Of a DNA stretch of 64,000 bases, positions 8,713 to 16,811 are shown one piece after another (position 1 is the first letter of the stretch; each line of letters begins with the position of its first letter). The stretch covers positions 124,001-188,000 of the forward strand of contig JAFVXE010000061.1 of assembly GCA_017501255.1 (NCBI GenBank), given 5' to 3'. Origin of the DNA: Clostridia bacterium. GTDB lineage: Bacteria; Bacillota; Clostridia; Christensenellales; Aristaeellaceae. The notes beneath the pieces are model-generated. The model worked only from the letters and a program-made list of their open reading frames with translations. It had not been told where the DNA came from and did not search any database. The position numbers were made by a program, and so were the translations under genes.

Positions 8713-9500
8713 TGGAACTGTTTGATTCCCATTGCCATCTGGAGGATGAACGCTTTCAAGGTGAGGTACAGGATGTGCTGGGTCGCATGGCAGAAGTGGG
8801 CGTGACCCGCTGCATCCTGGCCTCCAGCGATATGCCCACCGGCACCAAGATCGTAGCGCTTGCGGATCAATATCCGCAGGTCTACGGCATGGTAGGCTTT
8901 CATCCCCATGAGGCTTCCCAGTTCCGGGAGGAAGACCTGTCGCAGATGGCGCAATGGTTGAAAAAACCGAAAATTGTCGGCGTGGGCGAGATCGGTCTGG
9001 ATTACTACTACGACCACTCCCCCCGGGATGTGCAGCGGCAGGTGCTGGAGCGCCAGCTGGACTTTGCTCTGGAACAACAGGTACCGGTAGCTTTCCACAT
9101 CCGGGATGCCCATGGCGATACACTGGACATGCTGAGCCACCGCAAAGGCCGCTTGCCGGAAGGCGTGCTGCACTGCTTCAGCGGCAGTCTGGAATGTGCC
9201 CGGCAGTATCTGGACATGGGGTTCTACCTGTCCTTTGCTGGCCCGGTCACCTTCAAAAACGCCGCCAAGCTACAGGAGGTAGCCAAGTACTGCCCCACCG
9301 ACCGGCTGCTGGTGGAAACCGACAGCCCGTACCTTGCGCCCGTTCCCCTGCGGGGCCAGCGCAACGAACCTGCCAATGTGCGCTACGTGGCGCAGATGGT
9401 GGCAGAGCTGAAAGGCATGGACGCTGAAGAACTGGCCCGGAAAGCCTTTGAAAACACCTGCCGCCTGTACCGCATCCCCATGAAAAACGAGGTAGGCTGA
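8709..9500 (+). CDS. tatD: TatD-family metal-dependent hydrolase (deoxyribonuclease)
   Basis: A TIM-barrel hydrolase of the TatD family, known for 3'-5' exonuclease activity. Metal ligands are visible as FDSHCHLED (HxH) at the N-terminus, GEIGLDYYYD near residue 94, FHIRDA and LHCFSG for the two histidines, and ETDSPYLAP near residue 200 for the last Asp. Length (263 residues) is normal. Start overlaps the metG stop by four bases (ATGA). metG-tatD adjacency is common in Bacillota. Confidence 0.93.
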   Translation: MMELFDSHCHLEDERFQGEVQDVLGRMAEVGVTRCILASSDMPTGTKIVALADQYPQVYGMVGFHPHEASQFREEDLSQMAQWLKKPKIVGVGEIGLDYYYDHSPRDVQRQVLERQLDFALEQQVPVAFHIRDAHGDTLDMLSHRKGRLPEGVLHCFSGSLECARQYLDMGFYLSFAGPVTFKNAAKLQEVAKYCPTDRLLVETDSPYLAPVPLRGQRNEPANVRYVAQMVAELKGMDAEELARKAFENTCRLYRIPMKNEVG

Positions 9501-9502
9501 TC

Positions 9503-10006
9503 ATGTGTGAGACCATGAAAAACACCATCACCGTACGCCCCATGCAGCCGAATGATCTGCCCGCTGCCGCCGCCATCTGGAATCAAGTGGTGGAGGACGG
9601 CATCGCTTTCCCCCAAATGGAAACGCTGGATCTGTCTGCTGCTGAGACCTTCTTTGGGCAGCAGGATCTCACTGCCGTAGCGGAGCTGGATGGCAAGGTG
9701 GTCGGCCTGTACATCCTGCACCCCAACAATGTAGGCCGTTGCGGGCACATCTGCAATGCCAGCTATGCCGTTGACCGCAGCATGCGGGGCCATGGCATCG
9801 GCAAGGCGCTGGTGAGCGACTGTCTGCGTCAGGGCAAGAAATTGGGCTACCGGGTATTGCAGTTCAATGCGGTGGTGGCGACCAATACCACCGCCCGCAA
9901 GCTGTACGAGAAGCTGGGCTTCCAGCAGCTGGGTACCATTCCCGGCGGTTTCCTGATGCCGGACGGACATTACGAAGACATTTGTCCCTATTATCATGAA
10001 TTGTGA
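9503..10006 (+). CDS. GNAT-family N-acetyltransferase
   Basis: A 167-residue GNAT domain. The acetyl-CoA pyrophosphate loop reads RGHGIGKAL near residue 93, and KLYEKLGFQ near the end is the usual beta6/beta7 signature. It starts two bases after tatD inside the metG operon, so supply should follow methionyl-tRNA status. The acceptor substrate cannot be told. A protein, amino acid or antibiotic-like amine are all possible. Confidence 0.82.
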   Translation: MCETMKNTITVRPMQPNDLPAAAAIWNQVVEDGIAFPQMETLDLSAAETFFGQQDLTAVAELDGKVVGLYILHPNNVGRCGHICNASYAVDRSMRGHGIGKALVSDCLRQGKKLGYRVLQFNAVVATNTTARKLYEKLGFQQLGTIPGGFLMPDGHYEDICPYYHEL

Positions 10007-10014
10007 GGAATCCC

Positions 10015-10509
10015 ATGACAATCCGAAAGACGACCCTGGCGGATATGGACCAGCTGATGGCGCTGTTTGCCAACGCACGCCAGTTCATGGCGGATCACGG
10101 CAACGCTGCCCAGTGGTGGGGCGGTTATCCCACCCGGGAGATGATCGAAGGCGACATTGACCGCGGGCAGAGCTATGTATGCGAGGAAGACGGCCACATC
10201 TATGCCAGTTTTGTAATGATGACTGGCGACGAACCCACCTATCAGGTGATCGAAGGGGCATGGAAGAACAATCTGCCTTACGCCACCCTGCACCGCATCG
10301 CTTCCTCCGGCGAGAAGCGCGGCATGGTGGATCTGATTGTGGAATATGCCTATCAGCAGCATGGCAACCTGCGGGGCGACACCCACCAGCTGAACGTTCC
10401 CATGCAAAAAGCCTTTGAGCGCAATGGTTTCCTTCGCTGCGGCACCATCTGGGTAGCGGACGGTAGCCCCCGCATCGCCTACCACAAAACCGAGAAAGTC
10501 GAGGAATGA
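10015..10509 (+). CDS. GNAT-family acetyltransferase, second in the metG operon
   Basis: A 164-residue GNAT-like protein. The N-terminus (TIRKTTLADMDQLMALF) is typical, and QKAFERNGFLRCGTIW near the end matches the last GNAT motif. The acetyl-CoA loop (about KRGMVDLIVEYAY) is weak, with no clear RxxGxG. ATG 10015 was preferred to GTG 10003, because the latter overlaps the previous stop and GAGGAA lies just before the ATG. It overlaps miaA by four bases. Substrate is unknown. Confidence 0.75.
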   Translation: MTIRKTTLADMDQLMALFANARQFMADHGNAAQWWGGYPTREMIEGDIDRGQSYVCEEDGHIYASFVMMTGDEPTYQVIEGAWKNNLPYATLHRIASSGEKRGMVDLIVEYAYQQHGNLRGDTHQLNVPMQKAFERNGFLRCGTIWVADGSPRIAYHKTEKVEE

Positions 10510-11399
10510 GCATGCTGCCAAAGCTGATTGTGATCGCCGGTACCAACGCCTCCGGCAAAAGCGATCTGGGCGTGAAACTGGCGAAAAAGTACGGCGGCGA
10601 GATCGTCTCTGCCGACTCCCGGCAGGTATTCCGCAAGCTGGATCTGGGCAGCGGCAAAATCACGCCGGAAGAAATGCAGGGGGTTCCCCATCATCTGCTG
10701 GACATCTGTGACCCGGGCGACTTTTTCTCCATGGCGGATTTTCAGCGGCTGGCTTATGAGGCCATCGATAATATCATTGCCCGTGGCAAGCCCGCTTTTC
10801 TGGTGGGTGGTACCGGTCTGTATGTAGATTCCGTTGCGGACGGCTATGTGCTCAGCAACAAGATGCCGGATCTGGCCTACCGGGCCAAACTGGAAGAGAT
10901 GAGCACCGAAGCCCTCTACCGGATGCTGATGGAACAACGGCCCGACTGCGATGTGGAACGCCGCAACCGCAACCGGGTGATGCGCCTGTTGGAAAAGCTC
11001 CACGACGGCGACGATGTAATCCCCTCCAAGGAACCCCGCTATGATGTGCTGCGCCTTGGGGTTACATGGCCCCGGGAGATCCTGTGCCAGCGCATTGACG
11101 AACGCATGACCCGCCGCTTTGCGGAAGGTATGCTGGAGGAAGTGCAGGCCTTGCTGTATGAAGGCGTCTCCCCCACCTTCCTTTTGAAACTGGGGCTGGA
11201 ATACCGCATCATCACCCAGTACCTGACCGGTGTAATCGACACCCGGGAAGAGTTGGAAACGCTGCTGGGCACCTCCATCAAGCAATTTGCCAAGCGGCAG
11301 ATGACCTGGTTCCGGCGCAATGAAACCATCCATTGGCTGGATATGCAGGCCGCTCCCTTTACTGAAGCCTGCGGGCTGATCGATCCATTTCTGGCCTGA
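10506..11399 (+). CDS. miaA: tRNA dimethylallyltransferase
   Basis: Adds a dimethylallyl group to N6 of A37 in tRNAs that read UNN codons. The P-loop GTNASGKS (12-19) departs slightly from the usual GPTASGKT. SADSRQVF, the DICDPGDFFS segment and VGGTGLYV near residue 100 are family signatures. Length (297 residues) is normal, with a rather short C-terminal helical part. Start overlaps the preceding gene by ATGA. It is the last gene before a strong terminator, so transcripts from the metG T-box should include it. Confidence 0.95.
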   Translation: MSMLPKLIVIAGTNASGKSDLGVKLAKKYGGEIVSADSRQVFRKLDLGSGKITPEEMQGVPHHLLDICDPGDFFSMADFQRLAYEAIDNIIARGKPAFLVGGTGLYVDSVADGYVLSNKMPDLAYRAKLEEMSTEALYRMLMEQRPDCDVERRNRNRVMRLLEKLHDGDDVIPSKEPRYDVLRLGVTWPREILCQRIDERMTRRFAEGMLEEVQALLYEGVSPTFLLKLGLEYRIITQYLTGVIDTREELETLLGTSIKQFAKRQMTWFRRNETIHWLDMQAAPFTEACGLIDPFLA

Positions 11400-11415
11400 A
11401 TCAATGGAACAGCCA

Positions 11416-11466
11416 ACTCAGAGCCTGTGATATGTAACTATCGCACAGGCTCTGAGTTTTGTTTTT
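11416..11466 (+). terminator. Intrinsic terminator of the metG-miaA operon
   Basis: A perfect 14-pair stem (11416-11429 with 11444-11457) followed by TTTTGTTTTT. Confidence 0.9.
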
Positions 11467-11468
11467 CT

Positions 11469-11497
11469 TTGACAGAAATCCGGATCAATGCTATACT
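11469..11497 (+). promoter_or_regulatory. Predicted sigma-A promoter of the GGDEF gene
   Basis: TTGACA at 11469-11474, 17-base spacer, TATACT at 11492-11497. It places transcription start near 11504 and rules out in-frame start codons further upstream. Confidence 0.8.
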
Positions 11498-11533
11498 ACA
11501 TACAGAGAAAAAACAGAAAACGAGGTGATCATT

Positions 11534-12868
11534 TTGCTGTGGGAGCGCATAGCAGAAGCACTTCTGGAAGATAGCGACAGCATTCTTTATGTAACCAGAA
11601 TGGACAACAATCAATTGCTGTATATCAACAAGCAGGCCAAACTGGACATCGGATTGCCGGAGGATGACACATCCTACGAAGGCCAACTATGCCATAAATT
11701 GCTGTACGGCTTTGATGAACCCTGCAAACACTGCAAACGCAGCGTCATCAACCATCAGGACTTTTACCGCTGGAATTTCTTTCACGAAGGCCGCGGCGTG
11801 CATTATTGGGTGAAGGACAAGATCATCACAGTGGCAGGCGTGGACTGCCATATGGAAATGGCGATGCAGATTACCGAACAGCTGCAGAACGAACGAAAAG
11901 TCCGCCGGGAGCTGGATAAAGAACGGGTGCTTCTGCAATGCGTCAAAACCCTGGAATCCACGCTGGATACGCAGGGTGCCATGGATAATCTTCTGGAGAT
12001 TGTCGCCCGGTATTTCAACGGTGATCGGGCATACCTGTTTGAGTTTGACTATGTGAAACAGGTAACCAACAATACCTATGAATGGGCCGCTGAAGGTGTG
12101 GAGAAGGAGATCGATATTCTCCAGAACGTTCCTCTGAGCGTAATTCAGACATGGATTGATGCCTTTGCCGCTGTGGGCAGTTTCTATATTTCCGATCTGG
12201 ATGAGAATGTGGATCGGGAATCCGATACCTATCGTATTCTTGAAATGCAGGGCATTCACAGCCTGATCGCAGTACCGCTGGAGAAGGACGGACACATCAT
12301 CGGTTTCTTCGGTGTGGATAATCCCCGCAAAAACTATGATGATATTTCCCTTCTGTCCTCCGTGAGCTTTTTCATTCTGAATGCGCTGGACAAGCGTGCC
12401 TATCGTGCCATGCTGGAACGGCTCAGTTACGAGGATGGCCTGACCGGTCTGTTTAACCGTCACCGGTTCAATTTATCCATTGAGGAACTCACCCGCCACG
12501 TACCGCCTCAGCTGGCAGTGGTATACATGGATTTGAACAACCTGAAAACCACCAACGACACCTTCGGGCACGATGCGGGAGATATGCTGATACAGACCGC
12601 TGCCGATATCATCCGGGAAACCTTTGGCGAGCATACGTTCCGCATCGGCGGAGACGAATTTGTTGCCATGCTGACCCATGTGGACGAGGAAGCGTTGAAG
12701 GAACTGATCAACCGCATGAACGAAACCATGGAGCAGCAGGGGGCCAATGTCTCCACTGGTTACAGCTACCGCAGCGGCAACGTGAACGTGATCAAACAAA
12801 CAGACGAAGCGGACAGCGCCATGTATGCAGAAAAACAGTTGTACCGCAGGCTGCATGGGAAGAAATGA
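11534..12868 (+). CDS. Diguanylate cyclase with PAS-like and GAF domains
   Basis: Predicted to make cyclic di-GMP from two GTP. Order: PAS-like sensor (about 10-115), short coiled coil (116-135), GAF-like domain (about 145-290), GGDEF domain (about 298-444). The GGDEF motif is intact at 372-376, and the DLNNLK and NDTFGHDAGD segments are present. No RxxD inhibitory site is seen ahead of GGDEF. The PAS part holds three cysteines in CHKLLYGFDEPCKHC (53, 64, 67), a possible metal or redox site. TTG 11534 was chosen because GAGGTG lies six bases upstream and the promoter rules out earlier codons. No membrane segment is visible. Confidence 0.85.
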   Translation: MLWERIAEALLEDSDSILYVTRMDNNQLLYINKQAKLDIGLPEDDTSYEGQLCHKLLYGFDEPCKHCKRSVINHQDFYRWNFFHEGRGVHYWVKDKIITVAGVDCHMEMAMQITEQLQNERKVRRELDKERVLLQCVKTLESTLDTQGAMDNLLEIVARYFNGDRAYLFEFDYVKQVTNNTYEWAAEGVEKEIDILQNVPLSVIQTWIDAFAAVGSFYISDLDENVDRESDTYRILEMQGIHSLIAVPLEKDGHIIGFFGVDNPRKNYDDISLLSSVSFFILNALDKRAYRAMLERLSYEDGLTGLFNRHRFNLSIEELTRHVPPQLAVVYMDLNNLKTTNDTFGHDAGDMLIQTAADIIRETFGEHTFRIGGDEFVAMLTHVDEEALKELINRMNETMEQQGANVSTGYSYRSGNVNVIKQTDEADSAMYAEKQLYRRLHGKK

Positions 12869-12895
12869 GCACCTGTTATCCAGAGGAAATGACCA

Positions 12896-13363
12896 ATGCA
12901 CTTTGAGAAAGCTGTTTTATCCGATATTCCAGCCCTGACAGACCTGCGAATTGCCTATCTGCAAGAAGATTTGGGTGCTATTGCGGAAGATACTCTGCAT
13001 TCGATCGGGGCAGCATTGCCGGTCTATTTCGAAAAGCATTTGAATAATGATCTGATGGCATTTGTAGCCCGGGAGGGCGGCACCATCATTTCCTGTGCCT
13101 TTCTGTTGATCGTGGAAAAACCCATGAGTCCGGCTTTCATCACTGGAAAAACCGCAACGGTGATGAATGTGTACACAATGCCGGAGCACCGGCACAAGGG
13201 TTATGCCAGAAAACTGATGACGCTACTATTGAAGGATGCAAAAGCGCTTGATGTCAGCATTGTCGAACTGAAAGCGACAGAGGACGGCTATCCCCTCTAT
13301 CGTTCCCTTGGTTTTGAAGAAGCTGTAGCCAAGTATCATTCGATGAGGCTTGTGCTCGGGTAG
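12896..13363 (+). CDS. GNAT-family N-acetyltransferase
   Basis: A 155-residue GNAT protein. The acetyl-CoA loop HRHKGYARKL follows the strand VMNVYTMPE, near residues 88-105, and YPLYRSLGFEEA closes the fold. An AGAGGAAATG segment precedes ATG 12896. It lies 27 bases behind the diguanylate cyclase with no terminator between them, so co-transcription is likely. The substrate is unknown. Confidence 0.85.
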   Translation: MHFEKAVLSDIPALTDLRIAYLQEDLGAIAEDTLHSIGAALPVYFEKHLNNDLMAFVAREGGTIISCAFLLIVEKPMSPAFITGKTATVMNVYTMPEHRHKGYARKLMTLLLKDAKALDVSIVELKATEDGYPLYRSLGFEEAVAKYHSMRLVLG

Positions 13364-13404
13364 CAATCGTTTTCCGATTTTCTCAAATTTTCTTTCCCAA
13401 CCCG

Positions 13405-13433
13405 TTGACATCAGAGGCGACTTGTGCTACAAT
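13405..13433 (+). promoter_or_regulatory. Promoter of the tRNA-Arg/His/Gln cluster
   Basis: Perfect TTGACA at 13405-13410, 17-base spacer and TACAAT at 13428-13433, 43 bases ahead of tRNA-Arg. Confidence 0.85.
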
Positions 13434-13476
13434 TCCATATTGTTAGCGGCCTCGTAGAGGTTCCCCCCAAGGGCGT

Positions 13477-13553
<77 letters not shown>

Positions 13554-13558
13554 GCTAT

Positions 13559-13634
13559 GGTGGATATAGTTCAGTGGTAGAGCGCCAGATTGTGGCTCTG
13601 GAAGTCGTGGGTTCGAACCCCACTATCCACCCCA
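13559..13634 (+). tRNA. tRNA-His (anticodon GTG)
   Basis: Acceptor stem GTGGATA with TATCCAC and the extra G-1 at 13559 opposite C73, as expected for tRNA-His. The anticodon loop TTGTGGC gives GTG. CCA is encoded. Confidence 0.96.
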
Positions 13635-13641
13635 CTTACCT

Positions 13642-13716
13642 TGGGGTATCGCCAAGTGGTAAGGCACGGGACTTTGACTCCCGCATTCGTAGGTTCAAAT
13701 CCTGCTACCCCAGCCA
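13642..13716 (+). tRNA. tRNA-Gln (anticodon TTG)
   Basis: Acceptor stem TGGGGTA with TACCCCA, anticodon loop CTTTGAC giving TTG, T arm AGGTTCAAATCCT, encoded CCA. Confidence 0.97.
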
Positions 13717-13727
13717 TTTGCGATAAG

Positions 13728-13775
13728 CCAAACAAAAGACCGGAATCGAAAGGTTCCGGTCTTTTGTTTGGTGTT
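13728..13775 (+). terminator. Intrinsic terminator of the tRNA cluster
   Basis: A perfect 18-pair stem (13728-13745 with 13754-13771) with an eight-base loop. The stem itself ends T-rich. Confidence 0.85.
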
Positions 13776-13799
13776 TCTCTTTATCCTTTTGGGATAGTC

Positions 13800-13833
13800 A
13801 AAGGGCAGCGCCTGTGCATCGGCGCTGCCCTTT
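13800..13833 (-). terminator. Intrinsic terminator after copA
   Basis: AAAGGGCAGCGCC pairs perfectly with GGCGCTGCCCTTT. On the minus strand it lies 26 bases past the copA stop. The T-tract is short. Confidence 0.65.
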
Positions 13834-13858
13834 CTGGTTTCCCATTGTCGAACACAAC

Positions 13859-14062
13859 TTACCCGATAACGGTATAGCCCTGATCCTCCACCGTCTTCTT
13901 CAGCAGCGCATCGTCCACGGGCGCATTCAGGGTAATGACCGCCGTACCTGTTTCATGGCTGACAACAGCCTCCACCACCTGGGGCAGCTCCTCCAGCACC
14001 TTCTTCACACAGCCGGAGCAGTGACCGCACATCATCCCTTCGATTTTCATGGTCTTTTCCAT
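13859..14062 (-). CDS. Possible internally initiated CopZ-like copper chaperone inside copA
   Basis: In the copA reading frame, ATG 14062 follows AAGGAGG (plus 14071-14077) with an eight-base spacer. It would give a 67-residue HMA protein with C12, C15 and C18, close to the usual 68-69 residues of CopZ. It may be a working internal start that yields free chaperone as well as the full pump, or the relic of a copZ gene whose stop in copA was lost. The sequence does not decide between them. Confidence 0.45.
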   Translation of the reverse strand: MEKTMKIEGMMCGHCSGCVKKVLEELPQVVEAVVSHETGTAVITLNAPVDDALLKKTVEDQGYTVIG

Positions 14063-16369
14063 TGGTTCAACCTCCTTGGCAGGTTTGATCTTTCTATCCT
14101 TCCTTGCGCTGTGGATGTCGATCAGATTCAACCGCAACGCATTGGATACCACACAGAAGCTGCTGAGGCTCATGGCCGCAGCACCGAACATGGGATTCAG
14201 CTTCCAGCCCAGCAGACCGATAAAGACGCCCGCTGCCAGCGGAATCCCGATCACATTATAGCAGAACGCCCAGAACAGGTTTTGGCGGATATTGCGCAAC
14301 GTAGCCCGGCTGAGACGTATGGCAGCCGTCACATCGCTGAGGCGGCTGTTCATCAGCACCACATCAGCCGCATCGATGGCTACATCCGTGCCTGCGCCGA
14401 TGGCAATGCCCATATCCGCACGGGTCAAAGCAGGAGCATCATTGATGCCATTCCCCACCATAGCCACCTGGCCGCTGGCTTGCAGATGGCGAACCACCGC
14501 TTCCTTGCCCTGCGGCAGCACATCGGCAATCACCTCATCCACGCCAGCCTGCCGCCCGATGGCTTCAGCCGTGCGACAATTGTCCCCGGTGAGCATCACC
14601 ACACGGATGCCCATATTCTTCATTTCCGCAACCGCCTGCTGACTGTCAGGCTTCAGGGTATCCGCCACAGCGATGATGCCCAGCAGCTGTTCATCCCGGC
14701 TGAAAAACAGCGGTGTCTTGCCCTGAGCGGCCAGTTCATCCGCCGCAGTACGAATCTGAGTGTCCATCCGTGCATACTGGCTCAAATAAGCGAAATTGCC
14801 GCCCCTGAGCGTGCTTTCGCCAAGGCGGGCCGTCAAGCCGTTGCCGGATACCGCCTGAAAGCCTTCCACCGCAACAGGAGACAGGCCTTTTTCCCTGCCG
14901 TGGCTGATGATGGCCTTTGCCAGCGGATGCTCGCTTTTGGCTTCCAATGCGTAGGCAACGCCCAGAAGTTCCTCTGCAGAAACACCGTCAACAGGCTGAA
15001 CATCCGTCACCTGCGGGGAGCCATTGGTCAGGGTGCCTGTCTTATCCAGCACCACAATCTGGCTCTTTCCCGTTGTTTCCAGCGAAGCTGCTGTTTTGAA
15101 CAGGATGCCGTTTTGAGCACCCACGCCATTGCCCACCATAATGGCTACCGGGGTTGCCAGTCCCAGCGCACAGGGACAACTGATCACCAGCACGGAAATC
15201 CCCCGGGCAAGGGCAAAACCAATGGTTTCTCCACAAAGCAGCCAACCCAGCACTGTAATGGCTGCAATCGTCAGCACCACCGGCACAAACACGCCGGACA
15301 CCTTATCCGCAATCTTGGCAATGGGCGCCTTGGTGGCCGCTGCATCGCTGACCATGCGGATAATCTGGGAGAGGGTGGTATCCTGCCCCACACGGGTAGC
15401 ACGGCAGCGCAGATAGCCGCTCTGGTTGGTGGTGGCAGCGGAGACGGTACTGCCGACTGCTTTATCCACCGGGATGCTTTCGCCGGTGAGGGCGGATTCA
15501 TCCACGGCGCTGTCCCCCTCCAGCACCTGGCCGTCCACTGGGATGTGCTCCCCGGGACGAACCACGAATACATCCCCGGTCCTGACCTGCTCAATGGGCG
15601 TTTCGATCTCCTGACCATCCACCAGCAAAATGGCGGTTTTGGGCGAGAGCTTCATCAGGCTTTTCAGTGCATCGGTGGTCTTGCCCTTGGAGCGGGCTTC
15701 CAGCATTTTGCCCACCGTGATCAGGGTCAGAATCATGGCAGCGGATTCGAAATAGAATTCATGGAGATAATGGGCAGCGTGCGCCGCATCCCCGGCTGCC
15801 TGTGCACCCGTCATGGCGAACAGGGCATATACGCTGTACCCGAAGGATGCCGCTGAACCCATGGCCACCAGCGTATCCATATTGGGTGCGCCTTTCACCA
15901 GCCCTTTGAAACCGCTGATGAAAAATTTCTGGTTAATGACCATCACAACGGCAGAGAGCAACAGCTGCAAAAGCCCCACCGCAACGGGATTTCCCTCAAA
16001 GAAAGCAGGCAGAGGCCAGTTCCACATGGTATGTCCCATGGAAACATACATCAGCGCCATCAGAAAGCCCAGTGAGGCAATCAGTCGGCGTTTCAGTTTG
16101 GGCGTTTCATGGTCCACAAGGGCATCTGCATCCGCCTGTGAAGCGGCTGTGCTGCTTTCCGCTGCTGCGCTGCCTTTGACGCTGGCACCATATCCAGCAG
16201 CCTCTACAGCAGCGATGACAGCCGTCTCACTGGCAGTACCTTCCACGCCCATGCTGCCCATCAGCAGACTGACCGAGCAGGCAGTGACCCCATCCAACGC
16301 AGAGACCGCCTTTTCCACACGGGCGCTGCACGCTGCGCAGCTCATGCCCGTTACATTGTATTGTTTCAT
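13859..16369 (-). CDS. copA: Copper-transporting P1B-type ATPase with N- and C-terminal HMA domains
   Basis: Exports Cu(I) from the cytoplasm. An N-terminal HMA domain has GMSCAACS with C11 and C14. Membrane helices follow from about residue 95. The actuator loop (TGES, about 295-298), the membrane CPC motif (398-400) and the phosphorylation site DKTGT (442-446) are intact. CPC indicates Cu(I)/Ag(I). Residues 770-836 form a second HMA domain (MMCGHCSGC) of the size of free CopZ. That part begins with Met770, preceded by a near-perfect Shine-Dalgarno sequence inside the codons for Lys-Glu-Val. The gene is 12 bases behind csoR and should be de-repressed by copper. Confidence 0.95.
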   Translation of the reverse strand: MKQYNVTGMSCAACSARVEKAVSALDGVTACSVSLLMGSMGVEGTASETAVIAAVEAAGYGASVKGSAAAESSTAASQADADALVDHETPKLKRRLIASLGFLMALMYVSMGHTMWNWPLPAFFEGNPVAVGLLQLLLSAVVMVINQKFFISGFKGLVKGAPNMDTLVAMGSAASFGYSVYALFAMTGAQAAGDAAHAAHYLHEFYFESAAMILTLITVGKMLEARSKGKTTDALKSLMKLSPKTAILLVDGQEIETPIEQVRTGDVFVVRPGEHIPVDGQVLEGDSAVDESALTGESIPVDKAVGSTVSAATTNQSGYLRCRATRVGQDTTLSQIIRMVSDAAATKAPIAKIADKVSGVFVPVVLTIAAITVLGWLLCGETIGFALARGISVLVISCPCALGLATPVAIMVGNGVGAQNGILFKTAASLETTGKSQIVVLDKTGTLTNGSPQVTDVQPVDGVSAEELLGVAYALEAKSEHPLAKAIISHGREKGLSPVAVEGFQAVSGNGLTARLGESTLRGGNFAYLSQYARMDTQIRTAADELAAQGKTPLFFSRDEQLLGIIAVADTLKPDSQQAVAEMKNMGIRVVMLTGDNCRTAEAIGRQAGVDEVIADVLPQGKEAVVRHLQASGQVAMVGNGINDAPALTRADMGIAIGAGTDVAIDAADVVLMNSRLSDVTAAIRLSRATLRNIRQNLFWAFCYNVIGIPLAAGVFIGLLGWKLNPMFGAAAMSLSSFCVVSNALRLNLIDIHSARKDRKIKPAKEVEPMEKTMKIEGMMCGHCSGCVKKVLEELPQVVEAVVSHETGTAVITLNAPVDDALLKKTVEDQGYTVIG

Positions 16370-16381
16370 GCTGTCAGCCCC

Positions 16382-16678
16382 TTATTTCATCAATTTTTGC
16401 AGAGTGGCCACCAGTTCTTCCACCGTATCCTCCTGCCCGGCGAGGATGTCCTCCTTCACGCAGGTACGGATATGATTGCCCAGCAATTCCTTGCTGAACG
16501 CATTCAAGGCGGCGTTGGCAGCGGATACCTGCATCAGAATATCAATACAGTAGGCATCCTTCTCCAGCATACCCCGGATGCCGCGAATCTGTCCCTCGAT
16601 GCGGTTGAGACGGTGAATGAGCTTGTCATACTCCTGAGGCGTACGCTGTTTGGTTTCATGGCAATGCTTGCAGGGCAT
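16382..16678 (-). CDS. csoR: CsoR-family copper-sensing repressor
   Basis: A 98-residue all-helical CsoR/FrmR-family protein. The ligands expected for Cu(I) are present: Cys in DAYCIDILMQ (about 44), then His and Cys in GNHIRTCV (about 69 and 73). NRIEGQIRGI is the usual DNA-contact and dimer region. The first residues also hold CKHCHE, a possible extra metal site. It lies upstream of copA, and a CsoR-type operator lies in its promoter, so it should repress itself and copA until copper binds. Confidence 0.93.
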   Translation of the reverse strand: MPCKHCHETKQRTPQEYDKLIHRLNRIEGQIRGIRGMLEKDAYCIDILMQVSAANAALNAFSKELLGNHIRTCVKEDILAGQEDTVEELVATLQKLMK

Positions 16679-16732
16679 GGGCTGTCACTTCCTTTGGGTG
16701 GATCGGTGAATTAGATGGTTGATTTCATCATT

Positions 16733-16761
16733 ATAATATACCCCCATGGGGTATATGTCAA
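16733..16761 (-). promoter_or_regulatory. csoR-copA promoter with CsoR operator
   Basis: On the minus strand TTGACA (plus 16756-16761) is followed after 17 bases by TATTAT (plus 16733-16738). Between them lies a GC-centred palindrome, plus 16736-16756, with TACCCC-CATGGGGTA at its core. This matches known CsoR boxes (a C-rich and G-rich half flanked by TA). A bound repressor would cover the spacer. Confidence 0.85.
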
Positions 16762-16773
16762 GTTGAAGAAAAA

Positions 16774-16802
16774 GGAAACCTGCACGCAGTTATGCAGGTT
16801 TC
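16774..16802 (-). terminator. Intrinsic terminator after the tcdA-GNAT pair
   Basis: GGAAACCTGCA and TGCAGGTTTCC form a perfect 11-pair stem. On the minus strand it is followed by TTTTTCTT. Confidence 0.88.
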
Positions 16803-16811
16803 CGCAGATCG

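Noticed and set aside
6664..9123. 819-codon frame antisense to metG and tatD
   Set aside because: metG and tatD are certain by motif. The antisense frame has His/Gly-rich low-complexity content typical of shadows and no ribosome site.
13814..15856. 680-codon plus-strand frame opposite copA
   Set aside because: copA carries all P-type ATPase motifs on the minus strand. The plus frame has no domain or promoter.
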